Shown: positions 1-11,329, counted from the stretch's first letter. The stretch: DNA of 64,000 nt from Locusta migratoria (GCA_026315105.1 CM048744.1:367557159-367621158); one strand, 5' to 3'. Notes: a model not told the origin generated them from the sequence alone. Numbers and translations are program-made.

Positions 1-162
1 ATTGTGGATGCAAGAGAATTAAGGGAGACTTGCATACAAAAACAAATAGTACCATGCAAATCTACAATGCTAACTTTATTTCATACAAGGTCAGGCTTGA
101 TGAGACAGTTTTACGGCATCTACAGCGAAAGTGTTGTGAGCAGTAGACTTCTTTTCGTTCCA

Positions 163-168
<6 letters not shown>

Positions 169-244
<76 letters not shown>
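169..244. repeat. (TG)n microsatellite followed by a G run
   Basis: About 38 TG units with one interrupting TT, directly followed by GC and a run of G up to about 256. The 111-residue ORF across it is mostly Cys-Val repeats and is a low-complexity artefact. Confidence 0.97.
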
Positions 245-245
<1 letters not shown>

Positions 246-256
246 CGGGGGGGGGG

Positions 257-1860
257 TCAGCTTCGTAAACGTCCGAAATTACATGCAAACTTTGTTGCAG
301 GTCCCTAGCTACTCCCATTTTCCAATAATTGACGCATAAATCTGGGTATTCTCACGCGGTGGCCTCTCATTATTTATGACGTCATATCTCCTGAGCTATG
401 TGTCGTACTCTCTTGTTTTCGGGTCAGGAACCTTCGTGGGCGTACGGTGGATCACCAAAGTTTCATTGTAATCGCATGAATAGTTTATTAACACATAGAG
501 GACACACAGACAAAGCCCAACGATTGGCTTTGAGAACAGCTGAAACTCTTCGAAGAACAGATTCGTATAATGTCTACAAAGTTTTCAATTATTGTAACTA
601 AACACCCACCATTTACTTCGACGGTATTAGAGATGTATATATGGTTCTCATTCTCTGCTCTGAACTCCCCATAATGGTTCAATTACGCATGGACATAACG
701 ATTTTACTTTCCAGTGGAGATGTTTAATATTGTTCTGATGCTACACAAAGCACACCAGAATATTTTAGGCTGTGTGTGTATTTGGGGGGGGGGGAGATTG
801 TTATTTTGAAATATTGTAGTGTTTGTTAGTCATTGTACGTAGTTTGTTGTCAACGACGGTGAGATGTTCATTCACAGTTTGATAGAAACAGTAGTAAACC
901 TACATACATATGCTCAAATCATGACGAAACCTCTCCTATGCTTGACTGAACATAGCAGGCATGCCTTATTGTAAGGTTCATTTGGAGTTTTCTATGCATA
1001 AATCCGGTAAAAATTATAATTTAAACCGTTCAAGACCGAAGACTGACGTTGGTGTGGCCTACTCCATACACAGCCTGCCATCTGAAAATAGTCTGCATTG
1101 ATCGAAACTGGTTAAAAAATAAAATTAGAAATTTGTAATTTTGACTGTTTCAATTTTAATATACTCCAAAGTGCGTTCAAGAATTACATAAACCAGCTTG
1201 TTTATATGATTTATCGGACCATATCACATACTTCCAGTCAGCAATTATCGCCGTTTAATGATTGTGGCACCAATTCCTTCACAGCAGCTTTGTGATGGTC
1301 TCCGTTATTAAGGCTTTATTAACTGCAGCCCTTCCATAAATAAGCTCCAGTCGTACTTTTTTATCGAAACCGTATTACTGAAATTAGTGTTGAGTTTTGC
1401 ATCGGCTTTGGCCCACTTTTCCTCTTCGCCAACGCTAATTGAATACCTTGTTTTGTATACGGAGTCATAAGCGAGAATTGAACAGTGAGGCAGTTTTCGT
1501 CTCGGATGCTTCCACTAATTGCGCACCATCGATTTGGCCTCTTTTGAAGTCTGAGAGAGAACGCATTTCACTGGCCACTTCCGTTGATCATCGCAGAACG
1601 AAAAGTATAATCTACCGTAAGGTGACGTTCAAGACTTTGTACACTGCGGTAGTCTTATAATCAGTGTTAACATATATGCAGTGGCGCTAACTTACAGCAT
1701 GTTGTTCATAATATTTTGTACGCTCTCTATAAATTCGGGCTGCTAATGGTCGTGTTATACACTAAAAAGTTACGCGGATAGCTGTAATTGCAATACTATC
1801 AACAATTTCTTAACGTAGGTGAATCGAAAATTAAGTACTTAAGGGGGAAAAAGTTACAGC
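257..1860. other. No recognisable gene or element
   Basis: Roughly 1.6 kb of ordinary AT-rich DNA. ORFs of 60-75 codons occur on both strands, but none has a motif, coding bias or splice context I recognise. A short G run lies at about 784-793. I see no terminal repeats or tRNA-like boxes. Confidence 0.5.
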
Positions 1861-1868
1861 AACCTGGG

Positions 1869-2389
1869 ATGATGATGGTGACGACGATGTGGTCTTCAGC
1901 CCAGAGAATGGTTTGAAGCAGCCCTTCACATTACGCTATCCTACGCAAGCCTTTTTTCATCTCTGGATAAGAGCGTCCTACAATCTTTTAAACCTGTTTA
2001 TCGTATTCATCTCTCGGCCTCCCTCGGAGATTTTTACCCCACACATACTAAATTGACTATTCCTTGATATCTCCGAATGTGTCCCACCAATTGATCCATC
2101 CCTTTAATCAAGACACGCCATTTTTTCTCCCAGTTGTGTTCAGTACCTCTTCATTAGCTACGCGATCAACCCACCTAATCTTCAGCATTCGTTTGAAACA
2201 GTAAATTTCAAAAGCATCTTTTTGTCTGAACTCCTTATCAGAGACGTAACGCTGACTGCTTAGTGTACCGCCAAGGCGTACTGGGGGTGCAAGATTGTAA
2301 ACAATACCACAAGTAACCATAACGCTCTGTGCAAGGCAAGTATGGCGATGCGCAAGGCAGAAGTCGCTCACGACTATGTCTTCTAACAC
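1869..2389 (-). pseudogene. RTE-like LINE 3' fragment (reverse transcriptase C-terminus)
   Basis: Antisense 3' end of a non-LTR retrotransposon. On the minus strand the translation contains FEIYCFKRMLKIRWVDRVANEEVLN (broken here only for description: FEIYCFKRMLKIRW then VDRVANEEVLN). This is the conserved segment after the reverse transcriptase domain of RTE-type elements. Related text recurs in this window at 19209-19439 and 61454-61702. The plus-strand end (TGTGGTCTTCAG followed by TGGTTTGAAGCA) is the LINE 3' terminus, next to a degenerate GAT/GAC-rich tail. The copy is 5'-truncated, lacks the endonuclease and the catalytic reverse transcriptase motifs, and stops about 25 bp before the left end of the 2415-4811 element. 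Confidence 0.75.
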
Positions 2390-2809
2390 GTGGCAGTGCT
2401 GGCAGAATCGTGGTCACAGAATAGGGAGCATACAGAAGGGAAAGCTGGGGGCGGCGCCTTTGATCTGTATGTTACCAAGCGTTGCGCTCGACGCCATACT
2501 GAAAAGCAGTAAACGCTGAACTATAGCCACTCAGTACTTTGGCTGGAAATGGACTTTTTACGAACTGCAGCTAATCTCGCCAACTTTTACGAAAGGAAAC
2601 GGCTTTTCATTATGCTCTCCTCTATTTTGCGCCCTGTTCTTGCACCTAATTGTAATCAAACGAAATAGTAGGCCTAAATTTTAATACAACTACGAAAATG
2701 TATGATGGAATCAATGATCGTTTTATTCGGTGTTTATCTATAGAAAAATCCCAAGTAACGCGAAGTTATGTTTGGGATATTAGTTATAAACAAGAAAGTG
2801 ACTTTACAA

Positions 2810-3002
2810 ATCAAATGTTTGTATAGTCTATGGGACTTAACTACGGGGTCATCAGTCCCTAAACTTACAAACTACTTATGAACTACTTACGTACTAGGAC
2901 GGCACAAATATCCATGCCCGAGGGGGGATTCGAACCCCCGACCGTAGTGGCCGTGCAGACCGTGACTGGAGCGCCTCAGTCTCCTCGGCCACCGCGGCCG
3001 GC
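2810..3002 (-). mobile_element. tRNA-Ser-like SINE with 11-bp target duplications
   Basis: Read on the minus strand it begins GCCGGCCGCGGTGGCCGAGG, a tRNA-like 5' end. A B-box-like GGGGGTTCGAATCCCCCC follows, then a tail containing GACTGATGACCCCGTAGTTA. Perfect direct repeats TGACTTTACAA lie at 2799-2809 and 3003-3013, so this is a complete retrotransposed insertion made by target-primed reverse transcription using LINE machinery in trans. A related but differently degraded SINE occurs at 50923-51140. The 63-80 residue ORFs across it are artefacts. Family naming as an orthopteran SINE is from recall. Confidence 0.9.
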
Positions 3003-3574
3003 TGACTTTACAACTGCCAGGTTTTATTTGACACGAATAAATTTGCACAAAATATTGAGTCAGACTTAGCAGTACAGCGTGATTACACAGAAATAATGAC
3101 GTCTGGGATATATAAAACAAATTACACACAAATGAAGGACAGGTAGCGGAAACATAAAACTACATAACAAACTTAGTCTGTACTGGTCATATTGTGGCAC
3201 ACATTGTTTCAGTTATAGCAAAGGAAAAAGTGTTCATTTTCCTCTTAGTCTTCCTTCTCAATATGCATCCACTAGAACATTACATGCCATTTGTACGACA
3301 CAGATGGGTCACTTTTATCAGTTTAAATTTTTTTTTTTCAGTTTTGCTTTTATATTTCAAGTCTCTGTTTGTGAACTTCAAGAAACAGAAAATTCTCATT
3401 CTGATTCCTTACATGGGTGGCTGAATTTTACATTCCCCATAAAATTAATAAGTTTATTTCCAACATTCTGTTGTCAGTGAAAATGCTCTCCAGTTGTCCA
3501 ATGTAGTTTATAAAGGTTGAGCAAGAACAGCAAGATTATTCCCCTCTTTCCATTTGTTTCAATATCGTAACAAG

Positions 3575-4045
3575 GATGAGGTCGGAAATCGGACCCGCCC
3601 ATTTCGCCCAAGTTACGTGTGTAGGAGGTGGGTCTCCATATAACGTGCCTGAAATATTTCGCCTGAGTGGGCCTTAGGAAAGGAGGAAATGCAATTTCCG
3701 ATAGCACTGTACATATTATTCAGCGCTCTGATCGTGAATTAACGGCGTAGCGTAATGGTAAATTAAAAAAAAAAAAAAAAAAATAGGAAGCTCCTGGGAT
3801 TGATCCCAGGGCATCTGTTTCGCAAGTAAGGCGTTTGACCATTACGCTACGCCGTTAGTCAAGGACAGATCGCTAAATAAGATGTACAGTACTATTGGAA
3901 AAACTTGAGAGCATTTTCTCCTTTCCTTACGCCCACTCAGGGGAAATATTTCAGGCACGTTATAGGGAGACCAATCTCCTCCTACGCACGCAGTTTGGGC
4001 GAAATCGGCGGGTCCCGATTGTCGACCTCCCCTTGTAAGAGGATC
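3575..4045. repeat. Inverted repeat with a tRNA-like core
   Basis: Arms of about 140 bp (near 3575-3720 and 3886-4035, inverted) share GAAATCGG, TTTCGCCCAA, TATAACGTGCCTGAAATATT and GAGTGGGC. Inside them a second inverted pair carries AACGGCGTAGCGTAATGGT (3741-3759) and its complement (3839-3857). On the minus strand 3788-3857 forms a tRNA-like unit with A-box TAGCGTAATGG and B-box-like GGGATCAATCC. A short A-run (about 3765-3782) lies between the halves. Another degenerate fragment of the same sequence (CCTGAAATATCTCGCCT) lies at about 4150-4195. This may be two SINE copies in head-to-head orientation or a foldback element. Confidence 0.7.
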
Positions 4046-4891
4046 AACGGGCGTTAACATTAGCAGCACGCTACGCCTCCGTTGCCGTTAGTAAAATTTT
4101 ATCGTTTGCATCAAATTATATGAAAGTGAGCAGGTAGATGAGCCTTAAAAATTCCTGAAATATCTCGCCTATGTGGGCAACAGGAAAAGGGAACGCACAC
4201 GCAAAATGGAGTCCCGTTACTTACGCACTATTCTTTGTCTTTCATTTTATATTATTCCCTGCGACGTTAAACTTATAAAATATAAATGTACTTCAATATT
4301 TCGAAGCTGTTGAACTGCTACAGCAACAGGTAGAATTACCGTCAAGAGAAGAAGCAAGGATACTTTTAAGAATTATGCACGCATTGCTCTCGTCCGAAAC
4401 TGATAAATTTTAACTTTTAATACACATATGGTAACGTTCACTCACCGTTCAGCATCTTTTGGGAAGGTGAAGAAGGTTATATCCTTATTTGTATGAGAAT
4501 TATTACGGCAATTAGGTGCTGAACACCATCGGCCGCCTTTTCTTTTATTGCTGATCATAATAAAAACGGAACAGCTCCAACTACTGACACACAGTTCTTT
4601 CTTTCCACTGCACCAAAGACTTGTTTACTTTTATGCGATTCAAGCAGTTAAAATACACAATTAACAAGTAAAGACGGCGCATTACCACGCCACAGAGTAG
4701 GGAGTGACCACGCGTTTACTGCTTTTCAAGATGGCCGATTCCGCGCATGCGCACTAAATTTTGGACGACAGACTGCAGCGGGAGTTTCCTTTCTGTATAC
4801 TCCTTATTGTGTCGTGGTTGTTGCAATCCCGATGCTGCCTGCCATCACCAACGTGGTGAGTGTCTGTTGAAGTTGACTTACGCGTGGCCTT

Positions 4892-5285
4892 GTGCCCAGC
4901 ATCATGGTTTGGAGTGGTGTTAGATTCCACTCTCGCTACCCCCTACACGCTGTGCCAGTATACTATCCACTCAGCTTTACATCTCTCAACTGCTGGAACT
5001 TGCTGGCAGATACATTCAAACACGATAACCGCGACCAAACGTGGCACGCAATGTTCAAGACTTCTCTGTTACTCATCGGATTGAATTGCTGTCTTGACCT
5101 CCCTGTTCTCTCCCAATCTATCGCCTATAGAAACCATCTGGTTGATGACGGCGGAGTACCTGACCAGGTTACACCACCTGCTGCCACACCCGATGAACAT
5201 CGGCAATTTGTGGAAGCAGCATGGACTGCCCTCAAGAACACAGCTTTCTGAGGCGTGTAGCAGCGGTTATAGTCACCAATGGTGA
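4892..5285 (+). pseudogene. Tc1-like transposase remnant
   Basis: The translation is split over two frames. The first holds SIMVWSGVRFHSR and HDNRDQTWHAM, matching the Tc1 catalytic core pattern G-G-S-I-M-V-W-G and Q-D-N-A-R-P-H. The second (from 5094) holds FSPNLSPIETIW, the Tc1 S-P-D-L-S-P-I-E block that carries the last catalytic acidic residue. In an intact protein these segments lie in the DDE integrase-fold domain that cuts and joins TA-flanked transposon ends. Here frameshifts and substitutions have destroyed them, and the N-terminal helix-turn-helix region is not visible. The fragment begins about 75 bp after the right target duplication of the 2415-4811 element, which may have landed in this Tc1 copy. 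Confidence 0.75.
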
Positions 5286-5497
5286 CCAGACTCAATACTG
5301 ACTGTATCATCACACTGACTTCGCATAGGGCTGCATTTTTAATGCGTGTTATCTCACATATAAATCAGACAGTGATATCTCTGTCCCATAATGGTGCTCC
5401 ATTCTGGATTCCCAGCAGTGCGTACGTTTGTCAGCAAGCTCACTGGACTACTAAAGATCTGGGTGAACTTTTCCAGTAATACACAGTTCAACTGCTA

Positions 5498-7750
5498 TGG
5501 GCCCTTTGCGGGGCCGATTGCATGTTAGGGCGGTACGTCCCTGCCTCGTGAAAGGGTATTAGTTCAGTCAAATTAGGGTTGCATCTCAGAATGAGAGGAA
5601 ACAAGCTGAATTTTTGCGTGAGCCTTTGTTTTGGCATTCTAAATGATGTGTCAAAAGTCTCATAAAATCTCGTGTCCGCATCTTAAGATATTAAAGATCA
5701 AAGGTCACGAAAATCAGTTTTTCGCAAATATCTCGCTTCCTATGCGTTAAATGGTATTTGCATCTCAGACAAAAGTTGTAGAGCATGAAATTCTCTACAA
5801 TGTTTGTTTTAAACATTTTTTGTGCAATTCATCGTTTTTTAGATAGAGCGCGGAAAGCGCACAGGTCACAGCGCTCAGACATATAAGACGTAACACGAGG
5901 TCAGCTGCGAATCACAGCTGTTGAATAAAACAATTATAATTGTAAATAAAATTTCATTATTTACGAATTAATACCCAATTTTAATAATACTTATTTCAAG
6001 TAATTACAATGTCATGAATTCCATACTTTAAGTATATTTTAATTCTGTTCCAATGTATCGTAACTATGTTTATGTAGAAAATAATTTTAGTATTTTCTCT
6101 TAAATGTGTAAACTGTAGAATAGACCTATAATATTAAGTTTATACCTGGAAATATAGATCCTTAGAACGCCACCTTCTCTATTTATAAGTTGAAACACAA
6201 CTTCCATTGTTGAAGGCCGGTTTCATTGTCGAGGGCTCACTTGCCAGTAACCAAGCTTGCTAGTTTTAAATTGTTTCGTGGAAAGGGCGGATGTACAGAG
6301 TTATGGCTGATTTGTGTTTCATATGTGATAAGTCGCTTTCAAAAGGTGGTGGTGTGCATGTTGTGCGCGGCTTACACACTTTAAAAACTGCAAGTATTGC
6401 AAGAAATGACGGGCATATAGATTATTTAAACACTTCGATACACGCAATTTTTCTTAAATCGACAAAACTTAACCTCTGCAACTAGCAAATTTGCCACCAA
6501 CTAGTGCAACAGCTCATCAGCATATCAATCGTGCTTACTACTAAGTACAAACGTGGTTAGGAAACTATATAGAACCCCAGGAATGGGGTTGGGTGCTGCA
6601 GAGAGAACATTTGGAGCCAATACTAACAATATTACCACCTGCCCCAGACGAGCTCCTCAATACAATATTTTGCAACTGCAAAAATAGTGTGGTTTGCGCT
6701 GCGGGTCCAGGAAATCGGGGGTGGCCAGTGTAATGGGCAAGCTTGCCTCAATGTGTCATCACACCAGAACGATCTCGATGAAGAAAGTGTATATGACCCC
6801 GAAATCTTGGAAGGTTTACAGACGACGATCGTCGATTACGAGGATGATGATAATGAAATAGACGTTTTCGAGCGACCGGATGAAGACGAAGATGATGATC
6901 AAGAAGATGAACATTGAGACCTATGTATGATTAATAATTAAAGTGATTAAAAATCCTCCTCACGTTTGAACTTCTAATTGTAATAAATGAATCATACATG
7001 ACTACTAAATAAAGATTTACATACAACGTATTTCCTCGTTTTTTATTTAATATATTTTGCTTCAAACATAATTAAGTCTTGATTATAGTTAATTTTATTC
7101 TTTTCTACATGAAACATAATTAAGATATATTAGAATATAATTAAAATATACTTGAAGTATTTGGCTTCATAACTTCATAATTTCATGAAATAAGTAAATA
7201 TCATTAAACAAATCTTTTTGATTTGTGAATAATATTATGAAATATTGAACATAATTCATAAAGAATGAAGGTTTGTTATTGTAATTGTTGCAATGATTTA
7301 TTAACTTTAAACAACCTACCACTGACTGGGATTCGCGGTTGACTTGCATTACGTCTTATATGTCTGAGCACTGTGACCTCTGCGCTCTCCGCGCTCTATC
7401 TAAAAAACTATGAACTGCACAAAAAATGTTTAAAACAAAAATTGTAGGGAATTTCATGCTCTACAACTTTTGTCTGAGATGCAAATACCTTTTAACGCAT
7501 AGGAAGCGAGATATTTGCGAAAAACTGATTTTCGTGACCTTTGACCTTTAATTCATAAGACGCGGACACGAGATTTTATGAGACTTTTGACACATCATTT
7601 AGAATTCCAAAACAAAGGTTTATGCAAATATTTAGCTTGTTACCTTTCATTCCGAGGTTGACGCCTTTTTTCGGCTTATTTGACTGGACTATATGTCGCG
7701 TCCAAGTTACCGAGAGTGCCTCCCGGCTTGTTGCTCGTACCAAGGGCCCA
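5498..7750. mobile_element. Element with ~420-bp terminal inverted repeats enclosing a deleted gene
   Basis: Left (about 5498-5925) and right (about 7330-7750) arms are inverted copies of each other. Both ends carry TGGGCCCTT outermost. Shared internal strings include CATATAAGACGTAA, GATAGAGCGCGGA, ATGCTCTACAAC(TTTTG) and CGAGATATTTGCG. Identity is roughly 85-90% in the inner part and lower in the outermost 100 bp. I could not resolve a target duplication. The middle 1.4 kb is AT-rich and holds the two ends of one coding region (6291-6917) with AATAAA signals after it. The layout fits an internally deleted DNA transposon whose long arms persisted. Superfamily unknown to me. Confidence 0.75.
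6291..6917 (+). pseudogene. Internally deleted transposon ORF: N-terminal CxxC piece plus C-terminal CXC-like piece
   Basis: The first segment (6291 to about 6430) reads MADLCFICDKSLSKGGGVHV and RGLHTLKTASIARNDGHI. This resembles the start of large uncharacterised transposon-associated proteins with a zinc-binding N-terminus. A second segment (about 6500-6730) reads VQTWLGN, WGWVLQREHLEPILTILPPA and CNCKNSVVC. After a frameshift, 6687-6917 continues CNGQACLN and ends in an acidic tail rich in Asp and Glu. The C-terminal cysteine pattern resembles tesmin/TSO1-like CXC DNA-binding modules. The middle of the protein is missing, with an in-frame stop at the junction near 6542. AATAAA occurs at 6982-6987 and 7008-7013. 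Family relation is from recall, the motifs are seen directly, and the catalytic function is unknown. Confidence 0.55.
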
Positions 7751-7936
7751 CTGATTTAATTTTTGGTCACATATTACAATCTATGGGTCACTAAACACAG
7801 CTGATGTTGAGACAGGTGTCAAAACTCGGAGATTATATATAAACAATAACAACTGTTGCAGATCACATTATTAATGATTCCTAAGTATTCTATTAGAATC
7901 CTGGAATTTCACTCAATCTGATAATTATATGTTATA

Positions 7937-8437
7937 ACGGGTGTCCCACTTACAACTTTTCACCCAAGATATATCTGGAACAACAACAGATACTGAAACA
8001 CGACTTTCACAGGCATGAACTTACGGCAGAGGGCTTACGAAAGTAAATACTATGAGACATTTCTGAAACACAAACAAATATTTTTAACACAAACTTATGT
8101 TTTTTGCGGATCCCTCATTTATTATGCAAGTAATACCTAGCATGAAAAATCGCCAAAAGAATGGCGTTACTTGCACAGCAATACGTCAAATACATCCCGA
8201 CATATTGAGAAGCGAAATCGACGCTTGAAATAAATGAAGCGCGCAGCTCGCGCATGCCCGGTGATTCAAGCGTGATTATCATGCTGCCCTGCGTTGAGAA
8301 GAATATTTGTTTACGGTTTATAGTGCCTCATACTAATGCGTAAGCCTTTGCCGTTAAGTTCGTGCCTGTGAAAGTCGTATTTCAATAAGTATTGTTCTTC
8401 CGGAGATATCTTGGGTGAAAAGTTTAAGTGTACACGT
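7937..8437. mobile_element. TA-flanked palindromic MITE (Tc1/mariner-type)
   Basis: About 100 bp at each end are inverted copies: AACTTTTCACCCAAGATAT, ACGACTTTCACAGGCA and GGCTTACG recur in opposite orientation. Both ends are flanked by TA (7935-7936 and 8438-8439), with outer bases ACGGGTGT and ACGTGTAC. There is no transposase. It is about 500 bp and non-autonomous. Confidence 0.75.
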
Positions 8438-8439
8438 TA

Positions 8440-8790
8440 GACGAATATGATACCTCTAGAAGCAGACCCCGGCTCGGACGGCTTAAATGCCCCGCGTCTA
8501 TATCGGCCTCCAGACGTCCTTGCGAGACCTTGGCCGGTCGCCAATTACTGGATTCCTGAGGCGCCAGGGGGCGTTGCCACGCGCACCCAGCAGCAATTAC
8601 ACGCTCGCGTGCACCAGCTACCTGCGTGACGTAACGACGGCCACACGTGGCCGGAATCGGAAATGCTGAACCACAACTCTGGATTCGCCCCTCGCGGTGG
8701 GCGCTGCAAAGTCAACCCAACTCTTTCACGTAAGTTAGTCTCGGTGGATTGTTGTGCCGCCATACCAATTTAAGTTACACAAAAATTAAT
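8440..8790. other. GC-rich segment, no gene recognised
   Basis: A local GC-rich stretch with several overlapping 60-72 codon ORFs on both strands. Overlapping ORFs are expected in stop-poor GC-rich DNA. I recognise no domain or repeat terminus. Confidence 0.4.
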
Positions 8791-9085
8791 GCGTGCCTCG
8801 GTTGCACAGTGGTAGAGTGCCAGACTACAAATCCAAAGGTCGCGGGTTCGATCCCCGCCAGGTCCTAGGATTTTTATCTGTCATCACTCCGGCAGTATTG
8901 CTCATGTGAAAAATACCGGAGTAGCACCGTGGTTCGGAACCCACGTTAAACTGTAGGCCCCCCTATAACTGACTGGGTAAATCAGTTCCAAGGTCGGAGG
9001 AAGGCAACGGCATACCACCTCCAAACAGGACCATGCCTAGTAAAGCACTGTGGTGTTCAAACCAATCTTCGGATTGTTGACTGCT
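8791..9085 (+). mobile_element. tRNA-derived SINE (Cys-like head)
   Basis: The head GCCTCGGTTGCACAGTGG, followed by GTAGAGTGCC and CGCGGGTTCGATCCCCGCC, is a tRNA-like unit with A-box TTGCACAGTGG-like and a perfect B-box (GGTTCGATCCC). The loop reads CTACAAA, which would place ACA as a Cys-type anticodon, but the anticodon stem is mispaired, so this is not a functional tRNA. A conserved-looking body follows (CCGGAGTAGCACCGTGGTTC, GGAGGAAGGCAACGGCATAC), ending in TTTACTTTTTCTTTTTT. Clear target duplications were not found. Confidence 0.7.
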
Positions 9086-10590
9086 TTACTTTTTCTTTTT
9101 TATGCACACATACGTCAACGTTAAAAACCTCTTATTTTTCACGTTTTCCACGTTCACCCACAGTTTGTATACAAACTCTTATGTAGCACTGACAGAAAAT
9201 TAATTCCAAATTCCCACCAACAAAGGCAGACTCTGGAAGACACCGTATCGTAATCAAACATTGTCCATAGAATAATAAAATTCACAAATACAGTTAAGTG
9301 GTCACATCCAAGTATCTAGCCGAAATTGTTGACTGGCAGGTCTAAAATCACAACCAAATAAAATAACAAATATCAGCAAAATTGCCAGTAACATACCTAT
9401 TCAAAGCTGACCCGATACAATGAAAAATATGCATCACCATATTTGCTAGCCAATCTTAATTTTCAGGGAAGTCTTTAATGCCAATATGCAAAAATTAATG
9501 GAAAGCAATACAGGAAATATAATCATTGGGCTAGCAAGAGAGCCGTAAGAAAATTGGGTAATCTACACTATTGCCGGAAATTACTCTTATGCCAGTATAA
9601 TTTTTCTGTTACGCTGAAGATTTGTTTCCAATTGTACTGTAAACAAGACAATGTTACCGTGAGGGCTGCCATGAGACCATTAATTATCAAACTGCAATAG
9701 TAAATGTGTTTATGAGCTGTTCATTTCTTCAGATTTTGTAACAATACTTTAACAGCAAGGACAAGACATTTTACTTCCAAGTAATGTATCAATTCTAACA
9801 TTTATACAATTGTTCTGAATTAATTACGCAAACTGTACAAATAGCTTTTCTATCGTGGTGTATTGCCACTTCGAGGCACAACTACAGTCCCGAAACCACC
9901 TTAAAGGTCCTACCAATCTTCTTCCATATCTGTTGCATTTGTGAATAGTTTATGAATATAGCAATTATCAAATGAGCTCTAATTTTTGTCATAGTTATTT
10001 TGTGGGACATATTGCATGCAGACAAGAGAGGTCACAACTCAAAAATGCATTTCTTGAGAAAAGTGGTTTTAGTTTTCTGTCATCACCATCCTTCCTCAAC
10101 CATCAATCAGAACAATTTTACTGCTATCTGATGGCTGCATTTTGAAACACCATTGATCTCTGTATGTTTTCTCTGAGTACTGGCAACAAACAGAGGAAAG
10201 AATGATTTGCTGAAATTTGTGTGAAGCTGGAGTTGAAGTAGTTCGTTCTGTACAGTTATAGTCAGTAAAGATTATATTGCTAGAAAATAGTGTCTCGCTA
10301 TTTTAATGTGTTCTTTACATGATTAATCATGAATTAGCATACAACAAAAATGGCACTGCAAGTTATTTCACTTGAGATTACTCCAAACAGTATTTTACAG
10401 TTATTACCATTTCCAGTGATTTTTCACTGCTGATATAATCAAGCAGTACAGAACACTTTATTATTTATGGGCTAAATAATACATTTATGTTCATCATCTG
10501 CAGGTTTTCCTGTGTTTTGCTAAGATCTTATAGAGATGCCAACTTTCAGGTAGACAATGACATCATCTACAAAAGGTCTCCTGGTCACTT
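9086..10590. other. AT-rich region without recognisable gene
   Basis: About 1.5 kb of AT-rich DNA. No long ORF, tRNA-like box, terminal repeat or splice-bounded coding segment was seen. Confidence 0.5.
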
Positions 10591-10596
10591 CAATGT

Positions 10597-11160
10597 TATC
10601 CACTATATTATTATTATTATTATTATTATTGCTGCTGCTGTCATCGTCTGCAGTCCGAAAACTGGTTTGTAATCAAATCTTTCAGCCCTCAGTCAAATTC
10701 TTTTTGCAGTATTGTATCTACTATCTTATCTTCACCTACTTCCTCTTCCCTTTATACAATATGCCTCCAAGCTCAGTTCCTTTGTATAGGCCCTCTATAT
10801 ACCCCATCTTGCAGATTTCCCTTCTTTGCTTAGTATTGCTTTTCCATCTGTGCTCTTGACATTCATGCAGCTACTTTTCTTGTCTCCAAACGTCTCTCTT
10901 ATTTTCCAGCATGCAGTATCTATCTTTTCCGTAGTTATACATTCTTCTATGGACTTACATTTGTCCCCTTGCCATTCCTGCTTATCCAGTCTGCATTTCC
11001 CGTCAACCTCATTTTTCGACCATCTAAATTCCTTTGGCATACTTAGCTTGTTGCACTTTTGTATTTTCTCCTTTCATCAATTAAGTTCAGACTCTCCTGT
11101 GTTATCAGAAGATTTCTGATAGGCCTTGCCCTTCTCCTCCTCCGTTTCCTTTCCCATCAC
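10597..11160 (-). pseudogene. RTE-like LINE fragment with internal deletion
   Basis: An (ATT)n run (about 10605-10630) and GCT repeats precede the antisense LINE 3' terminus (GTCTGCAGTCCGAAAACTGG). The sequence then jumps to the region between endonuclease and reverse transcriptase. On the minus strand this reads GKCRLDKQEWQGDKCKSIEE and related text, paralleling the same region of the complete copy at about 20520-20990. Most of the reverse transcriptase lies between these two blocks in an intact element and is missing here. No catalytic motif remains. Confidence 0.7.
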
Positions 11161-11329
11161 CATAGATTCTCGATATGAATAAACAAATAATCAGAACCTT
11201 ACTTAAAATTCTGTGGTAACGGACAATTACCACAAAGTTAGTCTTACAAAGTAACTACACCAATAAACAAATTTATTTACACACTTTATTACTAGGATGA
11301 TTGAATTCCCACTGACAACACCACCAAAA

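Larger units (their letters stand above)
2415..4811. mobile_element. 2.4-kb element with ~100-bp terminal inverted repeats and 7-bp target duplication
   Basis: The left terminus (2415-2516) and the reverse complement of the right terminus (4712-4811) align over about 100 bp. The outer ends read CACAGAATAGGGAGCATAC and CACAATAAGGAGTATAC, and the inner ends share TGAAAAGCAGTAAACGC. TCGTGGT is present immediately outside both ends (2408-2414 and 4812-4818), which fits a 7-8 bp target-site duplication. I find no transposase inside. The interior holds a SINE (2810-3002) and a tRNA-cored inverted repeat (3575-4045), so it is non-autonomous. The superfamily is unclear: duplication length allows hAT or P-like groups, but the termini match no group I know. 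A direct extra copy of the terminal motif (CACAGAGTAGGGAG) sits at 4691-4704. Confidence 0.7.

Noticed and set aside
4..339. 111-codon ORF across the TG tract
   Set aside because: Mostly Cys-Val repeats from the microsatellite; no coding signal outside it.
6687..6917. Independent acidic protein gene
   Set aside because: It continues the CXC-like transposon protein after a frameshift and lies inside the inverted-repeat element.
8795..8866. Functional tRNA-Cys gene
   Set aside because: Anticodon stem mispaired and followed by a SINE-type body; treated as SINE head.
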